From: Anaeramoeba flamelloides | Lineage: Eukaryota; Metamonada; Anaeramoebidae | Length of the DNA stretch: 64,000 bases | Direction: 5' to 3' | Assembly: GCA_027625915.1 (NCBI GenBank) | Contig: JANTQA010000029.1 | Span: forward strand, 2,728,001 to 2,792,000 | In this document: piece by piece, positions 12,630 to 23,905 of the stretch | How positions within the stretch are numbered: the stretch's first letter is position 1 | How the letters are laid out: each line of letters starts with the position of its first letter | Made by a program: the position numbers and the translations under genes | Notes under the pieces: model-generated | Database searches by the model: none | What the model was told of the DNA's origin: nothing | The model's input: the letters and a program-made list of their open reading frames with translations, nothing else

Positions 12630-13560
12630 TATTTATAACTTGAAATTATTTATTTTTTTGATTCAAATAACAGTTCAAATCAATTATTTCTTTTTTTTTT
12701 TTTGAAAAGTAAAAAAATCAATTCATTGTATTTATATAAATAATTTCCCAAAATATTTTATTAAAAATCCAATAAACTCAACTTGAAACCTTTACAATAC
12801 TTTTAATTTTGATTATTTTTTAATATATAATTAATAACCCAATTTTAATTATTTTAGTGGGTTAGTAATAATACAAAGAATTAATTATTTGAATAGATTT
12901 TATCTAGTATTTGTGAATTTTTGAAATAATTTCAAACAAATAACAAAAAATTGGATAAATTATTTGAATGATACAAATAAATAATGGAAATTTTCGAAGA
13001 ACTTATTTTTAATCCTAGGAATTCGTTGTTTTTAATACTCTGAATATTTATAATAGAATATTACTGAAACTTTTAAAAATCAAGAAATTTAAAAAATATT
13101 TGGAAATAAAAATAAATGGTCAATTTTTTGAGATCTTCAAAGATTCAATATTTGATTTATTTTTATTGTGTTTATTAAAATATGAAGAAAAGAGGAAATG
13201 ATTATTTGTTCATACAAACTCTCTGAAATTACGAAAAGTGAAATTTCTTCAAAATAACAATTTTTTGCAAATTTTTTTTTTCTATTTTGATCCCAAATAT
13301 ACTACAAAAAAGCAGTAGATCTGTTTATTGAAAACTAATCGTGAAATATGAACTCTTTTAAAAATGATAATTCGTCTCTTTAAAGTTGATAAATGAGTTT
13401 GTTTTATCGGGTTAAATTAGTTTTTTGTTAAAATATTATTTTTTGAAATTTGGCGAAAAATAATAATTTTATATTTTATTCAAAAAAAAATCAAAAATAT
13501 TTTTACTTATAAAATAAGAATAATAAGAGAAAAAAGTAATTGGTTCATACAATGATTAGA
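12630..13560. repeat. Degenerate 1-kb dispersed repeat, copy A
   Basis: An AT-rich repeat recognised by ordered shared blocks with 14470-15170 and 34730-35680: a block containing AATTAATAACCCAAT...TTAATTATTT, a block TTTGATCC...ATACTACAAAAAAGCAGTAGAT, and a block TCTCTTTAAAGTTGATAAATG. Inverted relatives seem to lie around 21540-22200 and 33090-33520. The copies are strongly diverged and the boundaries uncertain. The original nature of the element is not recognised. Confidence 0.45.
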
Positions 13561-13582
13561 AAGTTTAACTCCTAAACTATAT

Positions 13583-13590
13583 AAAAAAAA
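13583..13590 (-). terminator. Pol III terminator of tRNA-Leu
   Basis: A run of eight T on the minus strand starts five bases past the discriminator base of the tRNA, as expected for RNA polymerase III termination. Confidence 0.75.
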
Positions 13591-13594
13591 GATT

Positions 13595-13675
13595 TGCTAA
13601 TGACAGGACTCGAACCTGCGCGAATTTCTTCATTGGGACTTGAATCCAACGCCTTAACCACTCGGCCACATTAGC
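13595..13675 (-). tRNA. tRNA-Leu (anticodon CAA)
   Basis: An 81-nt class II cloverleaf reads on the minus strand. It has a perfect 7-bp acceptor stem (GCTAATG/CATTAGC), discriminator A (Leu type, not Ser), and D-arm GCCGAGTGGTTAAGGC. The anticodon loop TTCAAGT carries CAA. The variable arm is 13 nt with a GAA/TTC stem, and the T-arm is GCAGG-TTCGAGT-CCTGT. A31 opposite C39 is a mismatch at the bottom of the anticodon stem. There is no intron, although Leu(CAA) genes often carry one in other eukaryotes. Internal A and B boxes are intact. Confidence 0.93.
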
Positions 13676-14231
13676 AGACATTACAAGTGTAAAAAATAAC
13701 TATTTAAATTACAATTTCAAGTACACTTTCTCAGCATTCTCTGAAAATTATGTTTATTATTATATTCTCAAATAAACGATATTTCAATAGAAAACATAAC
13801 TCGAGAAAAATAAACTAATTTTCTCTCAAAAATTTGGAAGGATATTCTCATTCAAACAATTTACCATCATTAATCTAACAGAAATCAATTTTTACCATTT
13901 TTTACTTTACAACTTTTTTCACTTTTTTTTTCGAAATAAAAGCGTTGCAAATTTTTTTTTTAATTACAAGATCAATAACCAAGAGATAAAAACGTGTTTC
14001 TCTATAGTCACTGAAACAGCAACAATGATTTTAGAGAAATGATAATTATTTTTCTTGGAATTTTATTTAATTTTCAATGGAAGATCATAATTGACTTTTT
14101 TATTCTAAAATCAATATATTAACTAAGAATTTGAATATCTAAGTAAATATATTGGTTTATTAGTTTTATTCCAGACAAATATCAACTATTCTTGTATGTT
14201 GTGTAGAATTCTACTTATTTCTTATTTGCTG

Positions 14232-14452
14232 TTTATTGCAAAATAAAAAGATCAAAATTTTCATTCAGCTTTCCAAGATAATCACCGCTCCAAGAATTAA
14301 AAATAAATTTAGAAAGTCAGCAATTCTATGGAGAAAATTAATAACCTAATCTCCTTTTTAGTATTAAAAAGTTGAAATTTTTCACAGACTTTGAATATCT
14401 TTTCGAAAAGTTGAATGAAAATTTTATTCCATTTATCTGACAACAAATAGTA
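14232..14452. mobile_element. 220-bp MITE, copy 1 (relatives 16366-16598 and 51354-51790)
   Basis: The left end CAAAATAAAAAGATCAAAAT followed by TTTCATTCAGCTTTCC is inversely related to the right end GTTGAATGAAAATTTTATTCC and ACAACAAATAGTA. The same ends and middle (AATTAATAA...) occur at 16366-16598. Length, inverted ends and multiple copies indicate a MITE. Confidence 0.55.
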
Positions 14453-14469
14453 CTTTTTTAAAACCTGGA

Positions 14470-15170
14470 AAATTCAACTTATAATCTAAATGATTACTTT
14501 TTAATTGGATTGTTTATATATCAATAATTAATAACCCAATCTTAATTATTTCGGTGAGTCATTTAGAACCCAAAGATTACAAATATCAATAGACTTTATT
14601 ATTATGTCTTAATTTTTTATATACTTTCAAACCAAATAAAACTAATTCAAATTTATAATTATAATAAGCAAATTTTATTAAATATTATATAATAATGATT
14701 CCTTAATAACAGTTGGTCTTTTATACAACTGACATTTGAAAAAGAATATTAACCCATCTTTTACTTTATTAAAAATATTAATAAATATTAGAAAAAAAAA
14801 TCAATTTTTTTAGATCTTAATTAACTCAATAATTGATTTATTGGCTTGGTATTTCAAAACAAGATAAAAGATTCCAAATGTTAATAGTTCATATTACCTC
14901 TCATAAAATAACAAAAGATGAGATTTCCCAAAACCTAAAACTCTTTTGCTAATTTTTCTTTTTCTTTTTTGATCCAAAATATACTACAAAAAGGCAGTAG
15001 ATCTTTTTTTCTCAAAATTTAATTGGTAAAAAATGAATTCTTTAAAAATGATAACTCTTCTCTTTAATGTTGATAAATGATGTTTGTTTATAAATTTTAA
15101 TCGATCTTGTAAAAAAATAGAAATCCTATTTTCTTTTAGTAAAAAAAATAAATAAATAAGGGTAACTAGC
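14470..15170. repeat. Degenerate 1-kb dispersed repeat, copy B
   Basis: Shares ordered blocks with 12630-13560 and 34730-35680, including CTTATAATCTAAA..., AATTAATAACCCAATCTTAA and ATATACTACAAAAAGGCAGT. It ends directly at the TTAA-flanked foldback that follows. Confidence 0.45.
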
Positions 15171-15173
15171 CCC

Positions 15174-15734
15174 TTAAGGTTCACAATCCCTGAAACTGGA
15201 AAAAAGATTATCTTGTATTGGGTGTGTCAACTTGTTATTTTGGTTCGTAGCTGATCGATCCACAACTAAGTTTGGATCGTATAGGTGGTTGAAAAAGGCT
15301 ATTTTTGTCATTTTATTTTTTTTTTTTCCGAAATCCGAATTGATGAGTTTAAGATTAATTGATTGGAAGGTATTGAATTGAAAGTGTTAATTTTTGGGTT
15401 GTCAATTGAAATTATCATTTTCCTTTTACAGAGTTAGGAGTAAATAATAAAATTTTTTTTTACAAGCATCAAATAATACAAAGCGTAAATAAAAATTTCA
15501 ACATAGAAAACAAAAAACTCAATTACTAAATAAATATCTTCCAATTAATTAATCTTAGACTCATCAATTCGGATTTCGGAAAAAAAAAAAAAAAAAATGA
15601 CAAAAATAGCCTTTTTCAACCACCTATACGATCCAAACTTACTTGTGGATCGATCAGCTACGAACCAAAATAACAAGTTGACACACCCAATACAAGATAA
15701 TCTTTTTTCCAGTTTCAGGGATTGTAAACCTTAA
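15174..15734. mobile_element. TTAA-flanked foldback element 1 (near-identical arms)
   Basis: The element is bounded by TTAA on both sides. The arms, about 15178-15370 and 15538-15730, are about 193 nt each. They differ at only a handful of positions and in the length of a T-run. The ends read GGTTCACAATCCCTGAAACT and its inverse AGTTTCAGGGATTGTAAACC; the loop is about 165 nt. TTAA target choice is typical of piggyBac-superfamily elements (family knowledge), but no transposase is present, so the link is inference. The small arm divergence implies recent insertion or arm homogenisation. Confidence 0.75.
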
Positions 15735-16302
15735 AACTTATAAATACTGAAATCAGAAAAAATATTATCTTTTGTTGTGTGTAAGGTAAGGTTATTTTAG
15801 TTTTTAGCTGATAGATCCGAGACTTGATATGACTTTTAGTAGTGGTTCCAAAAAGCAATTGTTTTCAATTTTTATTTTCTTTTTCGAAAATCGAAAATGA
15901 AGAGTATAAGATTAATAGAATGGATAGGTGTTCAAGAACGAATTTGATTTTTAGGTTGTAGAAGAATATTTTGCTTTACTTTTTTGTCAATTAACTTTAT
16001 TAAAAAAAAAAAAAAAAATTAAAAGCTCCGAATAAAACCAAAACTAAATAAAAATTCCAATTGAAACCCCAAAAACCACATTTTTAAAGTAAATACCAGC
16101 CATCTAATCTTAAACTCTTCAAATCGGATTTCGGAAAAAAAAAAAAGAAATTGTCAAAAATTGAAAATATATATATACTTTTTTGAACTCCTTTTAAGAT
16201 TCATATAAAGCCAAGGATCTATCAAGCAATAACCAAAATAACATGGCCTTACACCTAACACAAGATAATCTTTTTTCTGGTTTCAGGGATTGTAATCCTT
16301 AA
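15731..16302. mobile_element. TTAA-flanked foldback element 2, in tandem with element 1
   Basis: It starts at the TTAA that ends element 1 and finishes at TTAA 16299-16302. The end TCTGGTTTCAGGGATTGTAATCC is the same terminal sequence as element 1. The arms are homologous to those of element 1 but much more diverged from each other, so this copy is older. The two elements share one TTAA. Confidence 0.65.
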
Positions 16303-16365
16303 TATATATTTTTATCCGAGGGTTCGACAGTGTGTAGTAATAAAAAGTAAAACAATTTCAATTAC

Positions 16366-16598
16366 TGTTAATTTCAAAATAAAAGGATCAAAATTTCAAT
16401 CAACTTTCCAAAAAAACAGCCACCCCAAAGAGTGAAAATAATATAAAACACCAACAAGCCCAATTATAAAGCAAATTAATAATTTAAGCTTCTTTTAAGA
16501 ATTATAAATTTGAATATGTTACATTGAGTTTTAAAAAATCTTTTTTTTTAGGAAAGCTGAATGAAAATTTCGTTCCATTTGCTTTGCAACAAATAGTA
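16366..16598. mobile_element. 220-bp MITE, copy 2
   Basis: Ends CAAAATAAAAGGATCAAAAT and GAATGAAAATTTCGTTCC match copy 1 at 14232-14452 in the same orientation. It lies just downstream of the actin-like gene's 3' end. Confidence 0.55.
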
Positions 16599-16783
16599 AT
16601 TGACAAAAAACAATTTATTTTGAAATGAAAAGGTGTAAAAATCAAAATTGACACCAAAAAGTTCAAAAATTAAACAAAAAAGGGAAAAAAGTAAGAAAAA
16701 CTTTAATCATAATTAGAGTTTTCTTCAAGTTCTCTAGGCAATTGCTTTGCTTAAAATAATCAGTATGGATGGGGGTGTATGAT

Positions 16784-17923
16784 TTAAAAACACTTTTTAT
16801 GTATCATAGAAGCACCGTTTTCTTGGTATTCTTCGCTGGAGAACCATCGATCTTGGAAAGTTGAAAGAGAGGCAAGTATGGATCCTCCAACCCAAGAGAA
16901 ATCCTTTCTTCCTGGGTTTGCGATGACTCTAACTCGTCTGTTTTGAGACAGTTTAGTTTTAACTTGTAATTCTAATCTTGTTTCAAGACCTTTAAGCATG
17001 GATGTACCACCGACTACAACGATATTACATAACAAATCATTTCTGATATCAATATCACACGTGTTGATTGAATTCAAGACGAGCTGATCGAGGCTAATTT
17101 GTTGCGTTCCGAATAAGGAAGGTTTGAAAAGAATCTCTGGTGCTCTAAATCTTTCGTTCTTAATGGTGACAATTTGCCCGTCTTTCAGTTCGTAATTCTT
17201 TTGATACTTGGACATGGACTGTAATGATTCAGTCAGTTCGCGATCGAAATCTAAAGCAACATAGCAGAATTTTTCTTTGATCCCGTTTGTAACTTCCCTT
17301 TGGTCGTAGATCGGTAAGTTTTGTAGGGCGGAATTTTCACGGTTTTCGTCCATTACTTTCATTAGCTGATCAGTAATTTGCTTCCCGCCAAGATCCATTC
17401 GACGAGTGGCAAATGGAAGGGCATATCCTTCGTAAATTGGTACAGCGTATGTACAATCATAGCCCAGATCAATGATAATGCCTGAACCCCTACCAGCGGC
17501 ATAAAGCGAAAGGACAGCCTTGTTAGAAAGATACGTGGCGGGGACATTGAAAGTTTCAAACATGATTTGAGCAATTTTTTCTCTGTTAATCTTCGAGTTG
17601 AGCGGGGCTTCACTTAAATGAACTGGGTGCTCTTTGGGATTCGCTTTTAAGATCTCCTCAAAAGAGTGATTCCAGATCTTTTCCATGTAATCCCAATTTG
17701 TGATAATACCGTGCTCAAGAGGCCAGCTTAGCTTTAAAATTGCCCTCTTCTCTTGAGCTTCTTTTCCAATAAAGTATTTTTTTTTATTTTCTTCATCCAG
17801 ATCTGCATTTGAATATCTTCCTAATCTCGTTGCAAAGTGTCCGATTGGTACATCGCCCCCAGCAAATCCAACACTCGTTTTGTAAGTTCCCGTATCGATC
17901 ACTATCTTTTGGTCTTCAGTCAT
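16784..17923 (-). CDS. Divergent actin with altered nucleotide site and D-loop
   Basis: An uninterrupted 379-aa frame, close to actin's 375-377 aa. Alignment runs end to end: EHGIITNWDYMEKIW, EAPLNSKINREKIAQIMFET, VPIYEGYALP, IKEKFCYVALDF, VVVGGTSMLKG, WVGGSILASLSTFQ and the terminal KKCF. Compared with conventional actin, the P1 loop reads DTGTYKTSVGF, so Gly15 is Tyr and Lys18 is Ser. Gln137 is Lys135 here, Asp157 is Tyr155 and His161 is Tyr159. The DNase-loop region (about 35-52) is replaced by RYSNADLDEENKKKYFIG. Asp11, Asp154 and the His73 equivalents remain. Slow or absent ATP hydrolysis and unusual filament contacts are inferred. ATG 17923 was chosen; the in-frame extension upstream is Phe-rich non-actin sequence, probably 5' UTR. 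It could be classed as an orphan actin-related protein. Confidence 0.9.
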   Translation of the reverse strand: MTEDQKIVIDTGTYKTSVGFAGGDVPIGHFATRLGRYSNADLDEENKKKYFIGKEAQEKRAILKLSWPLEHGIITNWDYMEKIWNHSFEEILKANPKEHPVHLSEAPLNSKINREKIAQIMFETFNVPATYLSNKAVLSLYAAGRGSGIIIDLGYDCTYAVPIYEGYALPFATRRMDLGGKQITDQLMKVMDENRENSALQNLPIYDQREVTNGIKEKFCYVALDFDRELTESLQSMSKYQKNYELKDGQIVTIKNERFRAPEILFKPSLFGTQQISLDQLVLNSINTCDIDIRNDLLCNIVVVGGTSMLKGLETRLELQVKTKLSQNRRVRVIANPGRKDFSWVGGSILASLSTFQDRWFSSEEYQENGASMIHKKCF

Positions 17924-18004
17924 TTTCGAAAAAGGAATAAGATTTCTGTGGAAAAAAAAAATAAATTTTTCCAAATTACCATTTATTTGACAAAAATTTT
18001 TCAA

Positions 18005-19524
18005 TTGTAGATGAGAACAATTGGATATAAAGATTCTCTAATTTTATTTAAAATTTCATTACACGTGATAAGGAAATTGTTTTATGAAAAACTCTAAAAA
18101 AGGTCTTAAAAAGTGAGTTTTTTGGTTTAATTGTTAAGGGAGTAGTGTCTACCTTGGAGAAGCCTTTGACTAAAGTGTGTTGTTGTTGTGTTAAACCACA
18201 TTATTCCTAACACCGTTTAATGTCTCTCAAATTTCGATCAGTAAAGTAATACTAAAATTTCTTAAGGAACTAGTCTCTATTAATTTTTTTTTTGACCAAT
18301 AACTAAATAAGGAATCCTTATCTTGAAATATGTTTAAAATTAAAAATAAAAAGGTTTTTTCAATGCTAGAACTTTTAATTCTTGTTTTTTTAAAATTTTA
18401 CATTTCTGTCAAAAAAAGTGACTTTTAAAAATTTTTTTTTGAAAAAAGATCTTAAAAGAGACTAGAATTTTTTGATTAATTTTAGATTTTATTATTTTCT
18501 CAAAAATAATATTTATTCTCATTTTTTTAAAAACGAAAAAATAATTTAAAACGAGTGAATATTTTCTCTTTCACTTCTGTTCATCCAACTTGACTCTATA
18601 AAGAACTCAATTTGTTTTATCAATAATTCCTTTTTAAAAAAATAGTTCTTATTCTTTTTTTTGATTTTTTTTGACTCTGACAAAAACTTTTGGAATGATA
18701 ATTTGGTAACACTTAAAAAAACTTCAAATTCAACAAAAATAAAAGAATGTAAACTCAAAAAGTAGATTCATGAAAAAAAAGAATGGTACAAGAAAAGAAA
18801 GAAAATATTTTATTAAGAGTAAAGCATATATTGTATATTTTTTTCAAATCAAACTGTTTTTTCATGCAAATCCAAAAAAACCTTTTCAGGTTTATTTTTT
18901 AAACTATTTTTTATACGCCTTCTACAAACATAACAAGGTTTTACTTTCTTGCTCATATTTTTTTTTTATTTTTTGTATTTTTGCTAAAAGTTGAAAAAAA
19001 GCAACTGTTAAAAAAGTGAAAAAATGGAAAAATTTTAAATTTCTATAAAAACAATTACTAAATTTAATGAATTTTATTTAGCAAGATTTCATTAATATAC
19101 TAAGAAGTTTTTAACTTTGATTTCAAATCCATATAATTGGCAAAAAAAAATCTAAATCTCTATTAAATTTTTTTATCTAAATTTAATAAAGATTGAGAAA
19201 CTATTTTGCCAATTACTTTGATTTAATAACCAATTTATTTTCATATTAAACATATTTCAAGATGTGGGAACCCTCTTTAAAAATTGTTAAAAAAAAAAAA
19301 TAAATAATAGAGACTATTACCTTAAACTCATCAATTAAAATTGATCCTTTATAGTAGTTAAAAAATCCAAAGTATTTCGGAAAATAATCCGAATTTTGAA
19401 CCAAAATTTAAAGGTTCAATTATCAATATTCAGACTACAAAGTTGCAAAATATCTTTCAATAATTTGTGGCGAAATGTATTAGTTGCCAAAAAATTCATT
19501 TTTTTTAAATAATTAAATATTTAG
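18005..19524. other. Gene-free stretch upstream of the actin gene
   Basis: The first part should contain the actin promoter. Around 18130-18230 the sequence is noticeably more complex than its surroundings, but no RNA gene could be assigned. 18915-19200 is the second copy of the repeat at 1-300. No coding region was seen. Confidence 0.45.
18915..19200 (+). repeat. Dispersed repeat, copy 2 (first copy at 1-300)
   Basis: Same block order and orientation as positions 1-300, beginning with ACAAACATAACAAGGTTTTA. Confidence 0.6.
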
Positions 19525-19985
19525 CTGTTGAGAGAAAAATGTTGGAAACAGAAAAATGGTTGGAAACCATTTTTAATTGGGAACATTAGTAAAATTGAAA
19601 ATCAAATCCTATTGATAACTAGGTGAATTTTATATAAATCCAGGTGTAAATATTTTAAAAGTTCATTAATCTGTGGTGTGTATAAAATATTCATTTGAAT
19701 GATTGATAACTAAAGTAGATCATGCTTTTTTAACCAAAATCCAAGTTTGTAGTAAAGTTTACTATTAATTCTGAAAATGGTAATTTTTAAACTTGCTTTA
19801 GATTTATACAGGGATAAGGTTTTGAAAAGGTAGAATTACATTAATCGTTACTCTAATAAGTAGATTATTGTTATTTTCTTTAGTTATTTCACAAACAAAA
19901 GAAATTAAAAATGATTTTTAGTAATGTTCCCAATTAAAATTGCTGCCCACGTCTTTTTCTCTGTCCCAAATTTTTCTCTCAACAA
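19525..19985. mobile_element. 450-bp MITE, copy 1
   Basis: Terminal inverted repeats of about 65 nt: CTGTTGAGAGAAAAATGTTGG on the left, CCCAAATTTTTCTCTCAACA on the right. An inner pair is ATTGGGAACATTA and TAATGTTCCCAAT. The whole length aligns with 27415-27863. Terminal mutations blur the target duplication. Confidence 0.8.
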
Positions 19986-22682
19986 TAACTCAAAGGTTAT
20001 ATTGACAATACTTTTTCTAAAATCTTGGCACTATATTGGTTATACAATTAGATACATAAATAGGAAAAAAAACTAATCAACAGTCTTTGTGGTTTTATGA
20101 TGATGGTTATTGAGTTTATTATTGAAATATAAAAATTAAAAAAAAAATAGTCACTTTTCGAATTTCTAAATATGAATTATTAAATACAGTCAAACTCTTA
20201 TTTTGATTTCTATTTTTTAGATTTAGAAAAGTAATTCAAAAAAAAATATCAAAATTAGAAAATTCTTTAAATTGTGAATCATTAGGTTAAAAGTGTAAAA
20301 ATTTATCGTGCATTAATATTTATAATAGAATTTTTAGGGTCACCGAAAGCATGTGAAACATGCAGCACTAATATCGTTTCCACCTAATTACCACCTACTT
20401 GGATTAGAGACAAATAAAAACTGGGCTATTAACTGAATATTTAGCCCTTTGAAAATTTAAAATAAATAAAAGTTACTAGTTACTTCAATTATAAAAAGTT
20501 TTTATTTTAGATATCCCCATTGTTATCATTATTATATACTATCAAATCTTTTTTTTTAGGAATTTTAATTAAAGAGTTTTTTTCTTTTTTGAGATAATTC
20601 TTTTGGTTAAACAAAAAAATCTAGTTATTCAATTCCATCTAAACAATTAATGGATTTAAATCTATTTTTTGACATCCAAATCCACATCTTTTCAATATAA
20701 AAAGAAAAAAAGTAACATATTTTTTTTATTACTAATTAAGTTAATTCTTTAAAATGGTGAACATATTTTTTGTTTTATGTTGAAAACTATTGATTATAAA
20801 AGCTTATTTTTAATTTTGTTATTATTTAGTCACTAATATTTCAATCCAAATCTCAGTCAATAAAACTAATCGAAGTAGGTGATTTAATAAATGAAATTTT
20901 GATAGAAATATAATAAAATTTTATCTAAAAATGAGATCTATTAAGCAAATTTTTTTTTTTTTATACTTTTTAAAAAAGTTGTTTTCTGATTTACAAAAAA
21001 TGAAAAAAAATTATAACAAAATTTTCAATTTTGAAAAATTATTTTTATCAAATTGTTTGGTCACATTCACAACAACCTTATAACAATTAATTTCATTTTT
21101 GTTAGTAAAAAATCGATTTTGGATTTTTGGGATAAAATTACAAATTCCCAAATATCTTTAAGAAAATTTTATTTTCAAAAAATTGAATTTCATCTTAATA
21201 CAAAAACCGAATTTCTTGCTAAAATTTTTAAATAACCATTAGAACTTTTAATGGTTATAATTATCATTCTGAAAGGAATATGGATTATTTTTTCACCGGT
21301 GTTGAATATATCAATTTTTTGGTTGATCAAAAGAAATATCTCAAAAAAGATAAAAAACTATCTAATTAATATTCCTGACAATAAAGAATTGATAGTATTT
21401 AATAATGATAGAAATGGGAATATACAATTAAAAATTATTTATAATTTAAGGGAGTACTGACTGTTATTTATTTATTTTTTTTTTATAAAGCTAATAGAGT
21501 AATTATTAACACACTGATACAATTAAACCGGATATATAAATTCATTTGTCAACTTTAGAGAAATGGGTTATCATTTTCAAAATAATTCATTTCCCCCAAT
21601 TAAATTTTCTAGTAAAATATCTGATCTTTTTTTGTTTTGGGTATTAGGATCAAATTAGAAAAAGAAAAATTAGTAAAAAATTTCTATTTTGGAGAAATAA
21701 CCCTTTTAGTAATTTCAAAATGTCTATATGAACAAGTAAGCTTAAAATTTTAATCTTATTTTAAAAATTCCTGAAAATAAATCATATTTTGAATAATTGA
21801 ATATCTTGAAAAAATTGATTATTTATTTTATTTATAAATATTTATAAAATTTCTTGAAATCTAAAAGACTAGGCAATCTATTTTTTTCAAATACCCAGAG
21901 TATAAACAAGAAACTCTTATCATTAAAAACAATTATTTGTATATATCTATATATTTTTTTTTCGATTAGAATTATTAATTTGGATATGTATTTTTTGTTT
22001 GAAAATATTTAAAAAAAAACTCGAAAAATAAAAATAAAGTCTATTGATTAATTTTATATTTATTTTATTAATAACCTATTGAAATGATTAAGATTGTGTT
22101 TAATAATTATTGATTATAAATAATCATAATAAAAAGTATTTCTCTAGATTACTTGTTGATTTTTACAAATTTTAAAAAAAATCTTTTGACAGAATTTTCA
22201 ATTTGATTGTTTGGCTGTTTTTCTCTGATTTTCTTGTTTGATCTCAAGAAAAAATTTATTTTGAACTGTTATTTGAATAAATAAATTATATTATTTTAAA
22301 GTTTCAAATAATTATTGTAAGTTTTTTGAAATTAAGAAGATGCTTTATTCTAAGTTAATTTATAAAACTTTGAGGTTGTGTTTTTAAAGTATATTTTAGT
22401 ACACTTACTTTACAAACAATAAGATTTCAATCTTCTTTTAAAAAAAATATTATTTTTTTATTAAAATTGGGAAAAATGCTGAATTTTGAACCTTTTGAAG
22501 ATAAGAAAAATGGAAAAAACTTTTAAAAAAGAAAATCACTATTTTCGGAAAATTGTTTTGAAAGTAAGTTTGGTTTTGAAGTAATCATATTTTTACATCA
22601 TTTTTTAATTTCAAGATACCTCAAAAATTGTTGAATTTTATAATTAAATTTCACAAGAAGTTTTTATTATGTTCATTAGAAC
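19986..22682. other. Gene-free stretch with old repeat remnants
   Basis: 20155-20440 shares blocks with 53360-53590 in the same orientation (for example ...GCACTAATAT...ACACC...). 21540-22200 looks like an inverted, worn copy of the repeat at 12630-13560. The two open frames near 21.05-21.46 kb show no recognisable domain, and I did not call them genes. Confidence 0.4.
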
Positions 22683-23905
22683 CTTAAGGGAGTAAGTACA
22701 TTTTTTATATTTTGAGTACTATCATTTATACAAAAATAAATGGTTCAAATTCATCTCTAGAACCAAATAGGTTGATATTTTAATAAATAAGGATTAGTAT
22801 ATACCCGAGTATAAGATATTTTCATACCAAATAAAAAATGGAATTCTAAAAAATGATAAGATTGAACTTAAAAAAAATAAATAAATAAAAATCATTTAAT
22901 AATGGATCTTATCTGTAATATTTGATACAATTTCTCATTCTTCCTTTTGTTTTTATAAATAAATTTTCATGAAAATACTTTTTTTTTTGTAGAATTTTTG
23001 ATAAAAAAATTCCTTTCTATTTCTAAAGTAATTCCAAAATGAATTTAAAAAATCTATTTTCATTTAATTCATCTAATTCTTGATTGGGTTCACAAAATAG
23101 GCTATTTATTAAATTTCTCTTCAGTAATAAAGATTTATTGGAGTATTGGTTTGAGTTTTATAATTATATATTTTCCTTAAAATTGAGATCTCTCAAAATA
23201 ATTCTGAATTTCGATTGAAATTTTTTCTTGAAAAATTTCAATTATTTTGGGTTTAATGTTTTGTAACTGTATTTTGATTCCGAGAATTCATCCCTTTTAT
23301 TTTAATTTATGAAATATTATCTTTATTTTGGTTTTGTTTGATAAAAATATTTGAAAAAAGAATTTTTAAAACAAATTTGTAAAAAAATGTTATGTTAAAT
23401 AAGAATAAATAGTAATGTGGTGAGAAACTCTAGGTAAAAAATAGTTTGGATTCATACAAATTAAGAAGAAAAATAAAACAAAATATCGAAAATATGCTTT
23501 GATCAATTTTTTTTTTATTTTAATTCTTAATTTTAGCAACTTTATTTGGAAAGGTGATCTTTCGTGTTTGGTCATGTAAAAGAAAATATTTATTTCAAAT
23601 ACACACATTTTGGAGTCTATTTTTTGGTTTGACTCTTTGAATAATTTCACTCATTCGTATAAACACATTTCTCGAGATCCAAAACCTAATTAAATATAAC
23701 CAAAAATTTTAATCAAAAAAAATGTTCAAAAAATAGAAAAACGAAGGTTTTACTCTGAATTACTTTGTTTTTTTTTCACAAATATTGTAAGGAATGATGT
23801 TTTGGTTTCAAAGTTTCAATATCTGGTGGCACTCAAAAAATCTTTTTCAGTAAGGTTCACACATCAAAATTTTTCAAAATGGTAAAATGTAATTACCCCC
23901 TTAAG
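22683..23905. mobile_element. 1.22-kb element with TTAA-containing inverted ends, copy 1
   Basis: The left end CTTAAGGGAGTAAGTACATTT is inversely matched by the right end ...TAAAATGTAATTACCCCCTTAAG. The segment aligns from end to end with 53624-54845, which has practically the same length (1223 and 1222 bp). Shared interior blocks include ATTTTCATACCAA, TTTGGAAAGGTGAT, GGTGTTTTGGTTTCAAAG-like sequence and CAGTAAGGTTCACA. Equal lengths and matched ends show a defined element. No transposase family is recognised in the eroded interior. Confidence 0.7.

Larger units (their letters stand above)
6109..13594. other. Long gene-free region with several small repeats
   Basis: No supported coding region was seen in about 7.5 kb downstream of the EML-like gene. 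The stretch holds the inverted-repeat elements at 6518-7068, 7392-7592, 9333-9528, 11587-11738 and 12007-12547, listed separately. It also has a long TA microsatellite and homopolymer tracts. Open frames of 60-81 codons are Lys/Asn/Ile/Phe-rich and look like chance frames. Confidence 0.5.

Noticed and set aside
13595-13676. tRNA-Ser reading of the class II tRNA
   Set aside because: The discriminator base is A and the anticodon loop TTCAAGT carries CAA, both pointing to leucine.
16784-18004. Longer actin frame starting at 18004
   Set aside because: The extra 27 residues are Phe- and Asn-rich, unlike any actin N-terminus, and come from T-rich leader sequence; ATG 17923 gives the normal actin start and length.
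18130-18230. Possible U5 snRNA: GCCTTTGACTAAAG resembles the conserved U5 loop 1
   Set aside because: One core base differs and the flanking bases cannot form the stem that must close the loop; no Sm site was found downstream.
21053-21460. Two adjacent 60-69 codon frames
   Set aside because: Lys/Ile/Asn-rich with no motif, and they lie in a block with diverged relatives near 43.5-43.9 kb where the frames are not kept.
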